Assembly (NCBI GenBank): GCA_963757265.1
Contig: CAVWRA010000011.1
Location: forward strand, 62,001-126,000
Length of the DNA: 64,000 bases
Origin: CAIVVT01 sp963757265
Lineage (GTDB): Bacteria > Acidobacteriota > Terriglobia > Bryobacterales > Bryobacteraceae
Direction: 5' to 3'
In this document: positions 1 to 8,244 of the stretch, piece after piece
How the letters are laid out: every line of letters starts with the position of its first letter
Position numbering within the stretch: the first letter of the stretch is position 1
Program-made: the position numbers and the translations under genes
The notes under the pieces: generated by a model
Database searches by the model: none
Seen by the model: only the letters and a program-made list of their open reading frames with translations
What the model was told of the DNA's origin: nothing

Positions 1-116
1 CGTGGTTGGCGATCGTCGAAAACTACCAGCAGAAAGACGGCACGGTAGTGGTGCCGGCGGCGCTGCGGCCATACCTCGGCGCCGAGGTGATCACCCGCGA
101 CGGCGGGCTGAAATAG
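1..116 (+). CDS. serS: Serine--tRNA ligase, C-terminal fragment
   Basis: Only the last 37 codons are inside the window, read in the frame that starts at base 3 and ending in TAG at 114-116. The translation contains IVENYQQKDGTVVVPAALRP followed by YLGAEVI, which matches the conserved C-terminal strand of class II seryl-tRNA synthetases, where an ENYQ segment precedes V-P-x-x-L-R-P-Y. The enzyme charges tRNA-Ser in the cytoplasm. The catalytic core lies upstream of the window and cannot be examined. Gene identity rests on this short but distinctive tail. Confidence 0.85.
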   Translation, partial: WLAIVENYQQKDGTVVVPAALRPYLGAEVITRDGGLK

Positions 117-399
117 AAGCCCCGCGGCCCCGCGGAAACCGGCGATCAGAGCGGGACAATGGGCCCATTGGGGGCCTATTGGGGGGCCTTTTGGGCTCTG
201 CGCGCGAGGGCGTTAACGTCCTCAAGCAAAAAATCAAGGTCATCGCAAGTTATTGAAAATTAGCCTCTCCCGCTCGCCGGGTGGAGGCACGGGAGCGAAA
301 TCCGCTTGCCTGCCGGTCGTAGCCTTGGACAGAGGACCAGGGGCGACGGAGGCCCGCAGTCCGCGGCAGGCGAAACGAGGCGAGGAGGGCAACAGGGCG

Positions 400-1263
400 A
401 TGCAGGAAACAGGGGCGAGAGCGGGCCGGGCGGCAGTGGTTTTGACGGCGCTGATGTGGGCCGCGGCGGGCACGGCCGAGGCGGCGCCGCCGCTGACGAC
501 GATCCAGGACCAGTTGTTCCGGGCGGACGGCACGCCGGTGAACGGGACGCTGATTATCTCGTGGAAAGCGTTTGTCGCGTCGGACAATTCGAACATTCCG
601 ACCAACTCAATCCGCGTGCCGGTGAGCGGCGGGACGCTGCGCGTGAGGCTGACGCCAACGACGACGGCGCAGACTCCGGCCACGTACCTGGTGCAGTACC
701 TGATCGACGGGAAGCTCAACGACGTCAATATCTGGGCCGTGCCGCCGAGCAGCACGCCGCTGACGGTGTATGGGGTGACGGTACCGCCGGCCTCGGGTTC
801 TGGATCGGGGTCAGGCTCGGGTTCCGGGGGCGGAGTGACGGTGCAAACGACGGTTCAAATGTCGGACGTGGTGGGGCTCACGGACGCCCTGTCGGAGCGG
901 CCGACGATCGGGGCGGACTACCTGATAGGACGCGTGCTGGTGCCGGACATCAACGGCGCGCTGAGCGGACTGATGGGCACGCCGGACCAATGCGTGCACG
1001 GCGACGGCTCGCTGGGGCCGTGCGGCGCGAACCTGGTTTTCGTGGATCTGGAGACGCCGGTGGGCACTGTGAACGGCACGAACACGACATTCGCGCTGAG
1101 CAACACGCCGGCGCCCAGCGCGAGCCTGCTGCTGTTCCGCAACGGGCTGCTGCAGAAACAAGGCGTGGACTACACGCTGGCGGGAGCGACGGTGACGTTC
1201 CTGGCGGGCTCGGCGCCGCAGCCGGGGGACTCGGTGCTGGCGAGCTACCGGGTAGGGCAGTAG
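400..1263 (+). CDS. Secreted protein with Ser/Gly linker and fibre-like C-terminal domain
   Basis: This is a 287-residue protein. The ATG at 400 is preferred because GAGGAGG lies about ten bases upstream and the first 30 residues form a signal peptide (charged start, AAVVLTALMWAAAGTAEA, then APP). Residues around 130-145 are a Gly/Ser linker separating two halves. The C-terminal half holds a GTVNGTNTTFALSNTPAP segment followed by LLLFRNGLLQKQGVDY, a small beta domain seen in phage tail fibres and in many acidobacterial exported proteins. No catalytic motif is visible. The function is unknown; it is likely extracellular or surface-attached. The same frame is open upstream to 253 without a ribosome site. 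The 283 bases before it hold GGGCC-rich direct repeats (about 160-205) but no recognisable RNA motif. Confidence 0.7.
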   Translation: MQETGARAGRAAVVLTALMWAAAGTAEAAPPLTTIQDQLFRADGTPVNGTLIISWKAFVASDNSNIPTNSIRVPVSGGTLRVRLTPTTTAQTPATYLVQYLIDGKLNDVNIWAVPPSSTPLTVYGVTVPPASGSGSGSGSGSGGGVTVQTTVQMSDVVGLTDALSERPTIGADYLIGRVLVPDINGALSGLMGTPDQCVHGDGSLGPCGANLVFVDLETPVGTVNGTNTTFALSNTPAPSASLLLFRNGLLQKQGVDYTLAGATVTFLAGSAPQPGDSVLASYRVGQ

Positions 1264-1308
1264 CGGCGGTGAGAGAGCACGGCCGAGCCGCACTGATTTC
1301 CGACCTTG

Positions 1309-2475
1309 CTAGTGGATTGGCGGAGGCGTTGCGGGCGTGGCCGAAAGGGTGCGGCGCTTGAATTCATAGCCGTGGAGGTAGGCGGTCAGGTCGGCCATGT
1401 CATCGCCGTCGAGGCGGGGCCAGGGGATGTTGTTCCGGCGCATGGTCTCGCGCATCGCCGGACCGTGCTTCCAAAGAGCGGCCGCCATGTCAAACGAAGT
1501 CATCCGGCCGGCCATCTCGGAAAGGCCGGGCGTCTGGCCGGAGGGGTTTTCATGACAGGCGACACAGCGCTTTTTCACGAATAACAGATGGCCGCGGCCC
1601 GCGTCTCCGCGCTCCGCGATGAACTGGATTGAGAGCAGATAGCCAGCCAAGAGGCGCATCTCCGCGGCATTGATGGGCACCCGTTGCAGCGGGGTGGGGC
1701 GGAGATGATTCCACATGGCGGCGGCGAAATCGTTGAGCGTGTAACGGGTAGGACGCCCTTCCAGGGCATCGCTGCCGTAATGGCAGGAGGAGCAGCCCTT
1801 GGTCCCGAAAAGCTGCCCGCCTTCGGCCGGCGACCCGGGCAGGAAGGTAACATCGCGGCGCAGTCTCTGGACCGAGCGCAAATAAACCAACAGGTCGGCG
1901 AGGTCCTGAGCGGTGAGATGCGGGAGCGGGGGCGCGGGCTGGCCGGAGGGGCTCTGCAACGAAGTGGGAGGGTGGTTCCACATGCGGAGCGCGAGCAGGA
2001 GAGGGTGATCGAGGCTCGGCCAGGTCCCGACGGGCGCGACGCCTGGCTCGAGCGGAGTGTTGACGGCGTGGCATTGGGCGCAATTCATCGATCGAAAAAC
2101 CCGTTTGCCGCGGCGGGCATTGCCAGGCTGTTCAAACGAGCGCAGGGCGAAGAGATAAGCGAACAAATCCGCCGCCTGCTGGGGGGTCAACTCGGGCCGC
2201 GCAATGCCAATCCGGTCCAGTTTCCCGAACATGGCCGGGGCATGGTTCCACAGCAAGGCCGAAAAGCGATAGGGGGTAAAACCGCGCTCGACCATTTGCG
2301 CCAAGTCCGGGCCGACTCTTCCGCCACGGCCGTTGACGCTGTGGCAGGTGACGCAAGTGCGCGTTTCGAACACCTCCCGGCCGCGCCCGGCGTCGCCGAG
2401 CAGAAGCTTCCTGGTAGCACAAGTGCCGGTGCCGGCGAGCGCGAAGAGTCCGATCAGGCTGGCTGCGCGGAGCAT
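1309..2475 (-). CDS. Exported tetrahaem cytochrome c
   Basis: This 388-residue protein starts with a signal peptide (MLRAASLIGLFALAGTGTCA). It carries four CXXCH haem sites: CVTCH (41-45), CAQCH (132-136), CSSCH (228-232) and CVACH (304-308). They are evenly spaced at about 75-95 residues, so the protein reads as four class I cytochrome c domains in tandem. Each domain also has a W-N/K-H motif about 35 residues after the haem site (LLWNHAP, MWNHPP, MWNHLRP, LWKHGP), an internal repeat suggesting serial duplication. It should sit in the periplasm and carry electrons. No oxidase or reductase partner is adjacent. The frame is open to 2562, but the signal peptide supports 2475. An attenuator-like hairpin lies just upstream (2513-2548). 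Confidence 0.85.
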   Translation of the reverse strand: MLRAASLIGLFALAGTGTCATRKLLLGDAGRGREVFETRTCVTCHSVNGRGGRVGPDLAQMVERGFTPYRFSALLWNHAPAMFGKLDRIGIARPELTPQQAADLFAYLFALRSFEQPGNARRGKRVFRSMNCAQCHAVNTPLEPGVAPVGTWPSLDHPLLLALRMWNHPPTSLQSPSGQPAPPLPHLTAQDLADLLVYLRSVQRLRRDVTFLPGSPAEGGQLFGTKGCSSCHYGSDALEGRPTRYTLNDFAAAMWNHLRPTPLQRVPINAAEMRLLAGYLLSIQFIAERGDAGRGHLLFVKKRCVACHENPSGQTPGLSEMAGRMTSFDMAAALWKHGPAMRETMRRNNIPWPRLDGDDMADLTAYLHGYEFKRRTLSATPATPPPIH

Positions 2476-2512
2476 GCGAATCCGACGGGGATTAACGCCG
2501 TCTGAAAACGAA

Positions 2513-2548
2513 AAGGCACCGCGGGAGCGATGCCCTCCGCAGTGCCTT
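2513..2548 (-). terminator. GC-rich hairpin with T-rich tail on the minus strand (terminator or attenuator)
   Basis: AAGGCAC at 2513-2519 pairs with GTGCCTT at 2542-2548, and an inner GC-rich stem extends it. On the minus strand it is followed by TTTTCGTTTTC (2512-2502), the form of an intrinsic terminator. It could end the transcript from 2778-3209. A minus-strand TATAGT at 2566-2561 sits only about a dozen bases upstream of the hairpin, so it could instead be an attenuator in the leader of the cytochrome gene. Confidence 0.6.
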
Positions 2549-2577
2549 ACCACCAACCACACTATAGCGCGTTCAGA

Positions 2578-2773
2578 TTAACCTGGATGTTTCACCAACA
2601 ATCGGCTGCGGCGCGCGATCGGGCCGCATCTACTTCGTTGCCCTGGGCCCAGGGGGCACCCCCCGTCCTCGACGTAGGGGCCAAGTACGCATGCGGGCGT
2701 CCCGCAAGCGCGCCTTGTATCTGCAACCCTCTCATCGCGCCTCGCTGCGATCGTGGTGCAACATCCGGGTTAA
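2578..2773 (-). repeat. Palindromic dispersed element, copy A (TTAA-ended subfamily)
   Basis: This 196-bp element is bounded by imperfect inverted termini, TTAACCTGGATGT and ACATCCGGGTTAA. Read on the minus strand it aligns along most of its length with copies at 52178-52359 and 56560-56741. Shared blocks include GATCGCAGCGAGGCGCGATG near one end, a GCGTACTTGG core, and CGCGCCGCAGCCGATTGTTG near the other end. The central hairpin is partly decayed here (CGTA/TACG only). An extra GGGGGTGCCCCC palindrome is inserted, a feature shared with copy B. It has no coding capacity. It lies between a secreted-protein gene and the cytochrome gene. Confidence 0.85.
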
Positions 2774-2777
2774 CGGC

Positions 2778-3209
2778 TTAGCGGGTGGCCACGAGTGTCA
2801 CAGTCTCAACCTGACGGGATGATGCGATCTTGGCCGCTTCACGCTCGGCCTTGGACGAAGGGAGTTCCAGAACCGGAGCCTGGCCTTCCCCCGTCGAAAA
2901 CTGCTCCAGGAAGTACTGGTCGCCGTAACGATGGAAGATCAGCGTCGGCTCCGCACCCGGGGCACCGGCGTCCGCATTGTGCGTCAGGGTGAACAGCGTC
3001 GAGTGGCCGTCGGCGGATTGGATTTCAACGAGCCCGTTGCGGTTGCTGCCGAGAACAACCTTGTAATCGCCGGCCGGCAGGGTCTTTGCGCCGACAGCGA
3101 ATTCGAATGGGACGTTGAACCGGGTTGGCAACGACTGCGCGCCAAGCGAAGCAGTCATGATGCCGCACAGGCTCGAAATCACGAAAACCAGCAATGTTCT
3201 CAGTCGCAT
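2778..3209 (-). CDS. Small exported protein of an acidobacterial family
   Basis: This is a 143-residue protein with a clear signal peptide ending at about residue 24 (LGAQS). AAGGAGAAA is well spaced before the ATG. The mature part opens with FNVPFEFAVGAKTLPAGDYK, a pattern common in short exported acidobacterial proteins, followed by beta-strand-like segments (VVLGSNRNGLVEIQSADG, TLIFHRYGDQYFLEQF) and a charged C-terminal tail. It has no cysteines in the mature part and no catalytic motif. The function is unknown; a periplasmic or surface beta-sandwich is a reasonable guess. It stands alone between the propeller-protein gene and repeat copy A. Confidence 0.7.
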   Translation of the reverse strand: MRLRTLLVFVISSLCGIMTASLGAQSLPTRFNVPFEFAVGAKTLPAGDYKVVLGSNRNGLVEIQSADGHSTLFTLTHNADAGAPGAEPTLIFHRYGDQYFLEQFSTGEGQAPVLELPSSKAEREAAKIASSRQVETVTLVATR

Positions 3210-3502
3210 GTTTTTTCTCCTTGAAAGTTCTTTCCGATCGAAAAAGCTCCTGGAATGCTCCGCACGCCCGGCGGGGCAATTTCTGGACTCGTCCTGGAGC
3301 CCTCTCTCAGCTGGGAAAAAGTTTTCAGCACAGTGTCTGAGAACTTATTAAAAGAAATCCCAGTCGCTCCTTCTTCTAGTCTGAGTATGAGGGGATAGGA
3401 GGGCTTGCGGAAGGTAACGGCAGGCATCGTCAAAGAAACAAGAGAGTGTCACGTATAGATTACCCATTAATCGATGCGATCAATAAATTAAATAGGGGAA
3501 CA

Positions 3503-4903
3503 ATGGACGCGTCCTTATCGTCTGTTCAAGGTAAGCTAACTGTCATGGGGCCTGAATTCCGACTCCCAACTGTCCCCCAAGTGCCTCAGCCCCCCACTTG
3601 CACGGAGGTGCGGGCGCAACTGGCCAAAATCCTGAAAAGCAAGGGCTTCAGCCGTTCCGAGCGGATCTCCGAACTGTTGCGTTACCTGGTCGAGAGAGGC
3701 CTGCAGGAAGAAGCAGATCGACCCAAAGAGACGGTGCTGGGCGTGGAACTGTTTGGCCGGACACCGGGTTACGACACACAGGCGGATCCGGTGGTGCGGG
3801 TGACGGCGCGGCGCCTGCGAAGCAAGCTGAACCAGTTCTATCGGGAGGAAGGCCAGGACGACGCCGTGCGGATCGAACTTCCGGCGGGCGGGTATGGGCT
3901 TGAGTTTTCATACCGGCAACCGAGCGAGGGGCAGGCAGAGACCGGTGTTACAGAGCAGACCGTCGCGTTGGAAGCGGCGCTGCCACTGGGCGGGACGGGC
4001 AAGGCGCTGTTCCAGCACTTTCGCACCCCGCGGAGGGCCACGAAGGGTCTGGGGCGCAGCACGGGGCCGGATGCGCCCGCGCACCCGGTTTTCAGTCCCG
4101 ACGGGCGTGCGATCGCGTTTGATTGGAGGGGCCCTGGAGACGCGGTGGAAGGGATCTACGTGCAGCGGCTGGACGCCGATGGGCCGGCGCGATTCAGCCG
4201 TTCCTCGGCGCGGGAGCTGCGGCCGGCCTGGTCGCCGGACGGGGGACGAATCGCGTTCCTGCGCACGAGCGGCGAAGGACGGTTCGAGATCTGCGCGGCG
4301 CCGGCGTTTGGAGTGGGAGACAGGCTGCTGACGGAGATCAGCACGCAACCCGGCGACGTGCCGCGAGTGGAGTGGAGCCGGGACGGGAAGGTGCTGGTCA
4401 CGTCGGGCAAAGTGTATCCCGAATCAGAAGATGTCCTGCTGCTGATTCACCTGGAGGGCGGAGAGCGGCAGCAGATTACCGCGCCGCCGTTTGGGTGCTG
4501 GGGGGACGACGAAGCGATCTTCTCCCCGGCGGGCGACATGCTGGCCTTCCGGCGGAGAGCCGGGGAGCGGAACGGCGACGTTTATCTGCACCCCATGACG
4601 AGCGGCGTCGCGGAGCGCCGGTTGACGTGGGATGAGTGCGAGATATGCGGCATCGCATGGGGCCCGGGCGGGGACCACCTGATCGTGGCGTCGCGACGGG
4701 AAGGAGAGGCCCTTAGCCTGTGGCGGATCTCACTGTCCGATGCCGCTCCCGTGCGCCTGACCGACGCGCGCGAGGCGGTCACCTGGCCAGCGGCGTGCCG
4801 CCGGGGACCGCGCCTGGCCTACGTGCGACAGTCCAACGGCTCCGGGGCGGGGGAGCCGCGAGCGCTGACAAGCCAGATTATGGTGGTGGAAGACTTCCGC
4901 TAA
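3503..4903 (+). CDS. DNA-binding-like N-terminal domain fused to PD40/TolB-type beta-propeller
   Basis: This is a 466-residue protein. The ATG at 3503 follows AGGGGA, a better site than the GTG at 3446 in the same frame. Residues about 30-140 (EVRAQLAKILKSKGFSRSER, then LLRYLVERGL, LGVELFGR, DPVVRVTARRLRSKLNQFY, IELPAGGY) form the domain that opens many acidobacterial regulator-like proteins. In those proteins it precedes TolB or TPR repeats. The rest contains propeller repeats with the F-S-P-D-G signature (HPVFSPDGRAIAF, RPAWSPDGGRIAF, FSPAGDMLAF). No transmembrane segment links the halves, so it is probably cytoplasmic. Family knowledge suggests a sensor or regulator; the ligand and any DNA target are unknown. 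Confidence 0.7.
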   Translation: MDASLSSVQGKLTVMGPEFRLPTVPQVPQPPTCTEVRAQLAKILKSKGFSRSERISELLRYLVERGLQEEADRPKETVLGVELFGRTPGYDTQADPVVRVTARRLRSKLNQFYREEGQDDAVRIELPAGGYGLEFSYRQPSEGQAETGVTEQTVALEAALPLGGTGKALFQHFRTPRRATKGLGRSTGPDAPAHPVFSPDGRAIAFDWRGPGDAVEGIYVQRLDADGPARFSRSSARELRPAWSPDGGRIAFLRTSGEGRFEICAAPAFGVGDRLLTEISTQPGDVPRVEWSRDGKVLVTSGKVYPESEDVLLLIHLEGGERQQITAPPFGCWGDDEAIFSPAGDMLAFRRRAGERNGDVYLHPMTSGVAERRLTWDECEICGIAWGPGGDHLIVASRREGEALSLWRISLSDAAPVRLTDAREAVTWPAACRRGPRLAYVRQSNGSGAGEPRALTSQIMVVEDFR

Positions 4904-5214
4904 GGCTATTCTCAGGGGCGTGATGGGCGGGGATAGATTGTCCCGCTCATAAGGTCCGGCGGTAGAATCGGCGAGCCGGCCAAACAACTCCAAACAGCAT
5001 TTGAGAAGAGCTTCCGGTACTGTTATTCACAGTTTCTGTCTTCTCGTAACTTCCGAAATTCTTCGATAGCGGGCACAGCTCACAGCTGCGATCCGCTTGT
5101 GCGCGCCGGCGGCGGGCTGAGCGTCTCTGGCAGAAGTCCGACGGAGCGGACGGGGAGGGGAGGCAGAGGCGCGATCAGGCCGGCAGCGAATTGAGGGTGG
5201 TCCGAGGGGCGCGC
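4904..5214. other. Intergenic stretch without a recognisable gene
   Basis: These 311 bases lie between convergent genes. The only structure seen is a 9-bp stem, ATGGGCGGG (4923-4931) with CCCGCTCAT (4942-4950), about 20 bases after the propeller gene. It has no T tract, so it is at best a weak terminator. Reading frames through the rest are overlaps of no recognisable family. Confidence 0.5.
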
Positions 5215-6735
5215 TCAGTGGCCGACCGGGACGACGGAGGCGCGGGCGGCGCGCTCGAAGGCCCAGCCGCGAATATGTTCGATCTGCTCCTTCATGGTGC
5301 GCGAGAGCGGAACGGTCCGGGCGGCGAGGGTGACGAGATCCCGCTGGGTCACCTCGCGATCCTCGATCCGGACTTGAGTCAGGGCCGAGACGACGCACTG
5401 CTCGACCTCGGCGCCGGTCCAGCCTTTGGTGAATTCGATCAGTTGTGAAAGATCGAAGCGGGCCGGATCGACGCCGCGGCGGGCGAGGTGGATCTTGAAG
5501 ATATCGATGCGCTCGTCGTCGTGCGGCAGGTCGACGAAGAAGACCTCGTCGAAGCGGCCCTTGCGGATCATCTCGGCGGGGAGCAGGTCGATGCGGTTGG
5601 CCGTGGCGGCCACGAAAAGCCCGCGCGTCTTCTCCTGCATCCAGGTGAGAAAGAAGGCGAAGATGCGGCCCTGCTCGCCGCTGGATTCGGTGGAGGTGAT
5701 GCCCATCTCGATTTCGTCGAACCACAGCACGGCGGGCGCCATGTCCTCCATCATGTGGCACGCGGAGACGAATGCGCCTTCGGGTTTCCCGTGCCGCCCG
5801 GAGAAGATTTCGATCATATCGATGCGATACAGGGGCAGCTGGAAACAGTTGGCGATGGCCTTGACCGAGAGGCTTTTGCCGCAGCCCGGGATGCCCATCA
5901 TGAGCAACCCCTTGGGGACGATCTCGGCCGACAGGCTATCGCGCATCTGGAACAGCTTGCGGCGCTCAAGGAGCCATTTCTTGAGGCCCTCGAGGCCCCC
6001 GACGTCGCCCAGGCTGGTGTCGATGGTAATGAATTCGATGAAGCCGGTGCGGTTGACCAGGAGGCGCTTCTCCTCGAGCAGAGCGGGCAGGGATTCGGGC
6101 CCCAGCTGCGGGTGCACGGCCAGAGCGCGGCGCAGCGCGTAGCGCGCCTCATCGAGCGTCAATCCCTGCAAGGCGGTGGCGATCTGGTGGATCAGCTCGT
6201 CGCCCAACTTGACTTCGCCGCGAGGGAAGAGATGGCGGGCCTCCTCGCGCAGAAACGCCGCCAGCTCGACCGGGTCGGGCGGCCGGAGATCGAGAAAGAC
6301 GATGCTGCGATCGAGCTCTTCCGGAATGAACCGGACGGCGGACGAGATGACGACGAACTTACCCTGGTCGAGGCACTGCTCGTGGACGTCGCGCAGACGG
6401 CGCCGGATCTCCGCGGAGTCGCGCAGCGGCTCGTGGAAGTCTTTGAGGTGGAAGATGGCCGGGCCGTGGTAGGCGGCGATGAAATCGAGGGCTTCGCGGG
6501 CCGTCCGGGCGCCCGTGGAAGCGGCTTCGCCGTCGCAGTTCATTTTCTCGGTGAGGCTCCAGGTCCAGACGGGCATGGGGGCATGCGAGCGGCGGCTCAC
6601 CTCGCGCAGCACGCGCGCGACGCGCTGTTCCTCGGTCGAACGGATGTAGGTGAGCGGCCGGCCGGATTCGAAGGTCTCGCGAATCATCCGGGCGGCGCGG
6701 CTCTCGGTGGATTGGGTTTGTGTAGAAACTTCCAT
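5215..6735 (-). CDS. AAA+ ATPase, Ycf46-like
   Basis: This 506-residue protein has a C-terminal AAA+ module: Walker A GIPGCGKS (281-288), Walker B VLWFDEIE (about 336-343), a sensor-1-like ATANR and an arginine-finger region RKGRFDE. The N-terminal 230 residues resemble the inactive AAA-like domain of Ycf46-type proteins (YIRSTEEQRVARVLREV, FHLKDFHEPL, ELDRSIVFLDLRPP). That architecture is typical of Ycf46 in cyanobacteria and plastids, where it has been linked to regulation of inorganic-carbon and photosynthesis genes. It occurs in many other bacteria with no known role. It is cytoplasmic, and no operon partner is evident. No strong ribosome site precedes the ATG at 6735. Confidence 0.8.
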   Translation of the reverse strand: MEVSTQTQSTESRAARMIRETFESGRPLTYIRSTEEQRVARVLREVSRRSHAPMPVWTWSLTEKMNCDGEAASTGARTAREALDFIAAYHGPAIFHLKDFHEPLRDSAEIRRRLRDVHEQCLDQGKFVVISSAVRFIPEELDRSIVFLDLRPPDPVELAAFLREEARHLFPRGEVKLGDELIHQIATALQGLTLDEARYALRRALAVHPQLGPESLPALLEEKRLLVNRTGFIEFITIDTSLGDVGGLEGLKKWLLERRKLFQMRDSLSAEIVPKGLLMMGIPGCGKSLSVKAIANCFQLPLYRIDMIEIFSGRHGKPEGAFVSACHMMEDMAPAVLWFDEIEMGITSTESSGEQGRIFAFFLTWMQEKTRGLFVAATANRIDLLPAEMIRKGRFDEVFFVDLPHDDERIDIFKIHLARRGVDPARFDLSQLIEFTKGWTGAEVEQCVVSALTQVRIEDREVTQRDLVTLAARTVPLSRTMKEQIEHIRGWAFERAARASVVPVGH

Positions 6736-6827
6736 AAAACTATCGCCACACTTAGCGTAGCCGCAGAGCAGCCGGCGCGGGCGTGAGCCGGCTTACGAGC
6801 CCATTATCGGCGAACGGGTGAAGGCTC

Positions 6828-6860
6828 GCTTTCTTAAGACGCTTTTGAGCGCGTGAAAGC
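6828..6860 (+). other. Stem-loop between the AAA+ gene and tRNA-His
   Basis: GCTTTC (6828-6833) pairs with GAAAGC (6855-6860), and ACGC (6839-6842) pairs with GCGT (6851-6854). A TTAAG bulge lies on one side and TTTTGAGC forms the loop. On the plus strand it is followed by CTTTTCC. It may help end transcription downstream of the tRNA gene, but the tail is short, so the role is uncertain. Confidence 0.3.
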
Positions 6861-6879
6861 CTTTTCCAGCGAAAAGAAT

Positions 6880-6957
6880 TGGGGCGCGTGGTGGGGATCG
6901 AACCCACGACATCCAGAACCACAATCTGGCGCTACTACCAGCTGAGCTACACGCGCC
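6880..6957 (-). tRNA. tRNA-His (anticodon GTG)
   Basis: The minus strand folds into a full cloverleaf. The acceptor stem is GCGCGTG paired with CACGCGC, the D arm begins GCTCAGC, the anticodon stem CCAGA/TCTGG encloses anticodon GTG, and the T arm contains GTTCGATCC. The extra 5' G at 6957 (position -1) can pair with C73, the identity element of bacterial tRNA-His. CCA is encoded in the gene (6882-6880). It stands alone with no other tRNA nearby. Confidence 0.95.
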
Positions 6958-7084
6958 GCGACACTCTCAAGATAACATAGGGACGCGTTGGAGAGGCCTC
7001 TGGAACGGCCCTGAATGGGCCTGCACGGGCATTCTCGAGATCCCCGGTCGGGCCCCCCGGAGCAGAAGGCGGCGGGGCGTCGAA

Positions 7085-7411
7085 TCAGGCCGCGGGCACG
7101 AGCTGATAGAGGCGTCCGGAGCCGAGCAGCAGGCGGGCGGCGCGGGCCGGGGGTTCGGTTTCCAGGCGGCAGCGCTCGACGGTGGAGCGGCCCTCGACGC
7201 GAATTCCGTCCTGGCCATGGCGGAGCTGCCAACTCATGCGGGCGCCGCGGCTCCAGGTGAGGGAATCGAGGGGCGTATCGGAACCGGCGATCATTTCCAG
7301 GCCGCCCTCGGGCCCGATAAAGATGGTCCAGTCGGAGGAATCCAGGCCGTTGAGCCGGGCCTCGACGGCGGTGTCCAGGATGCGTTGCGCGTTTTCGATC
7401 AGAGCCTGCAC
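7085..7411 (-). CDS. Conserved-looking small protein of unknown function
   Basis: This is a protein of about 108 residues read from a GTG at 7411. An in-frame stop lies a little over 20 codons upstream and no ATG is available, so the true start could be a rarer codon further upstream. The sequence is mixed and protein-like (LIENAQRILDTAVEARLNGL, WTIFIGPEGGLEMIAG, RLETEPPARAARLLLGSGRL) and its base use fits the neighbours. There is no signal peptide and no known motif. It follows the SDR gene in the same direction after about 77 bases and probably shares its transcript. Confidence 0.5.
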   Translation of the reverse strand: MQALIENAQRILDTAVEARLNGLDSSDWTIFIGPEGGLEMIAGSDTPLDSLTWSRGARMSWQLRHGQDGIRVEGRSTVERCRLETEPPARAARLLLGSGRLYQLVPAA

Positions 7412-7488
7412 AAAGGGCTTATCGTGCGCGCCGGGGGCGGGCTTGAGGGGAATGCGCCGGGAGGCGGGGGTTTATCAACGGGCGCCAA

Positions 7489-8244
7489 TCAACGCAGACC
7501 CAGGCCGCCGTTGACCTGCAGGACCTGGCCGGTGACGAAATTCGAGGCGGTCAGGAAATACAGGACCGCGGCGGCGATGTCGTCGCCGGTGCCGGGATGG
7601 CCGGCGGGCGTGGAGCGCGCCATGGCCTGGATGCGCGGCTCGTTGATTTCGTCGAAGGGGATGACGCCGGGGGCGACGGAGTTGACCGTGATGGCCGGGG
7701 CGAGGGCCTTGGCGAGAGTGCGGGTTAAAGAAACGACGCCGGCTTTTGAGGCGCAGTAATGGACGTGCTCGGGCCAGGCGAGGAAGGCGCCCATTGAACT
7801 GATGTTGACGATGCGGCCCGCGCCGGCGGGGTTGCGGCGCATCAGCAACGCGGCCTGCTGGGAGCAGAAGAAGACGGCCTTGAGGTTGACGGAGTGGATC
7901 GAGTCCCAATGCGCTTCGGTCAGCGCGAGAGGATCGGCGGTGGTGAAGCGGGCGGCGTTGTTGACCAGCGCGTCGAGGCGGCCCTCGCGCGCGGCGATGG
8001 CGGCGAACAGCGCTTCAATTTCGGCGACGCTCTCGAGGTTGGCGCGATACAGAGGAGCGCCGCTGCACTCGGCCGCGGTCCGGGCGGCGTCGGTTGGGGA
8101 GGAGGAGTAATGGATCAACACGCGCGCGCCTTCGCGGTACAGCCGCAGGGCGATGGAGCGGCCGATGCGGCGGGCGGCGCCGGTGACGAGCACGACTTTT
8201 CCGGCGAGATCAAAGGCGGCGGATGGAGACGGCGCGTCAGACAT
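7489..8244 (-). CDS. Short-chain dehydrogenase/reductase, pteridine-reductase-like
   Basis: This is a 251-residue single-domain SDR. The cofactor loop is TGAARRIGRS (21-30). The Arg-Arg-Ile-Gly form in place of the usual x-x-G-I-G, together with ARVLIHYSSS after strand 2, is characteristic of pteridine reductase/FolM-type enzymes that prefer NADPH. NNAA (95-98), Ser150, Tyr163 and Lys167 (YCASK) complete the catalytic set, and the C terminus VTGQVLQVNGG is typical. It probably reduces a dihydropterin or a similar carbonyl or imine. Its start overlaps the end of the MFS gene by eight bases, so the two are translationally coupled. A 3-oxoacyl reductase role is the main alternative. Confidence 0.8.
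   Translation of the reverse strand: MSDAPSPSAAFDLAGKVVLVTGAARRIGRSIALRLYREGARVLIHYSSSPTDAARTAAECSGAPLYRANLESVAEIEALFAAIAAREGRLDALVNNAARFTTADPLALTEAHWDSIHSVNLKAVFFCSQQAALLMRRNPAGAGRIVNISSMGAFLAWPEHVHYCASKAGVVSLTRTLAKALAPAITVNSVAPGVIPFDEINEPRIQAMARSTPAGHPGTGDDIAAAVLYFLTASNFVTGQVLQVNGGLGLR

Noticed and set aside
230..399. Riboswitch-like leader before the secreted protein gene
   Set aside because: GC-rich pairings exist, but no conserved core of a known riboswitch class (including cyclic-di-GMP types) could be matched.
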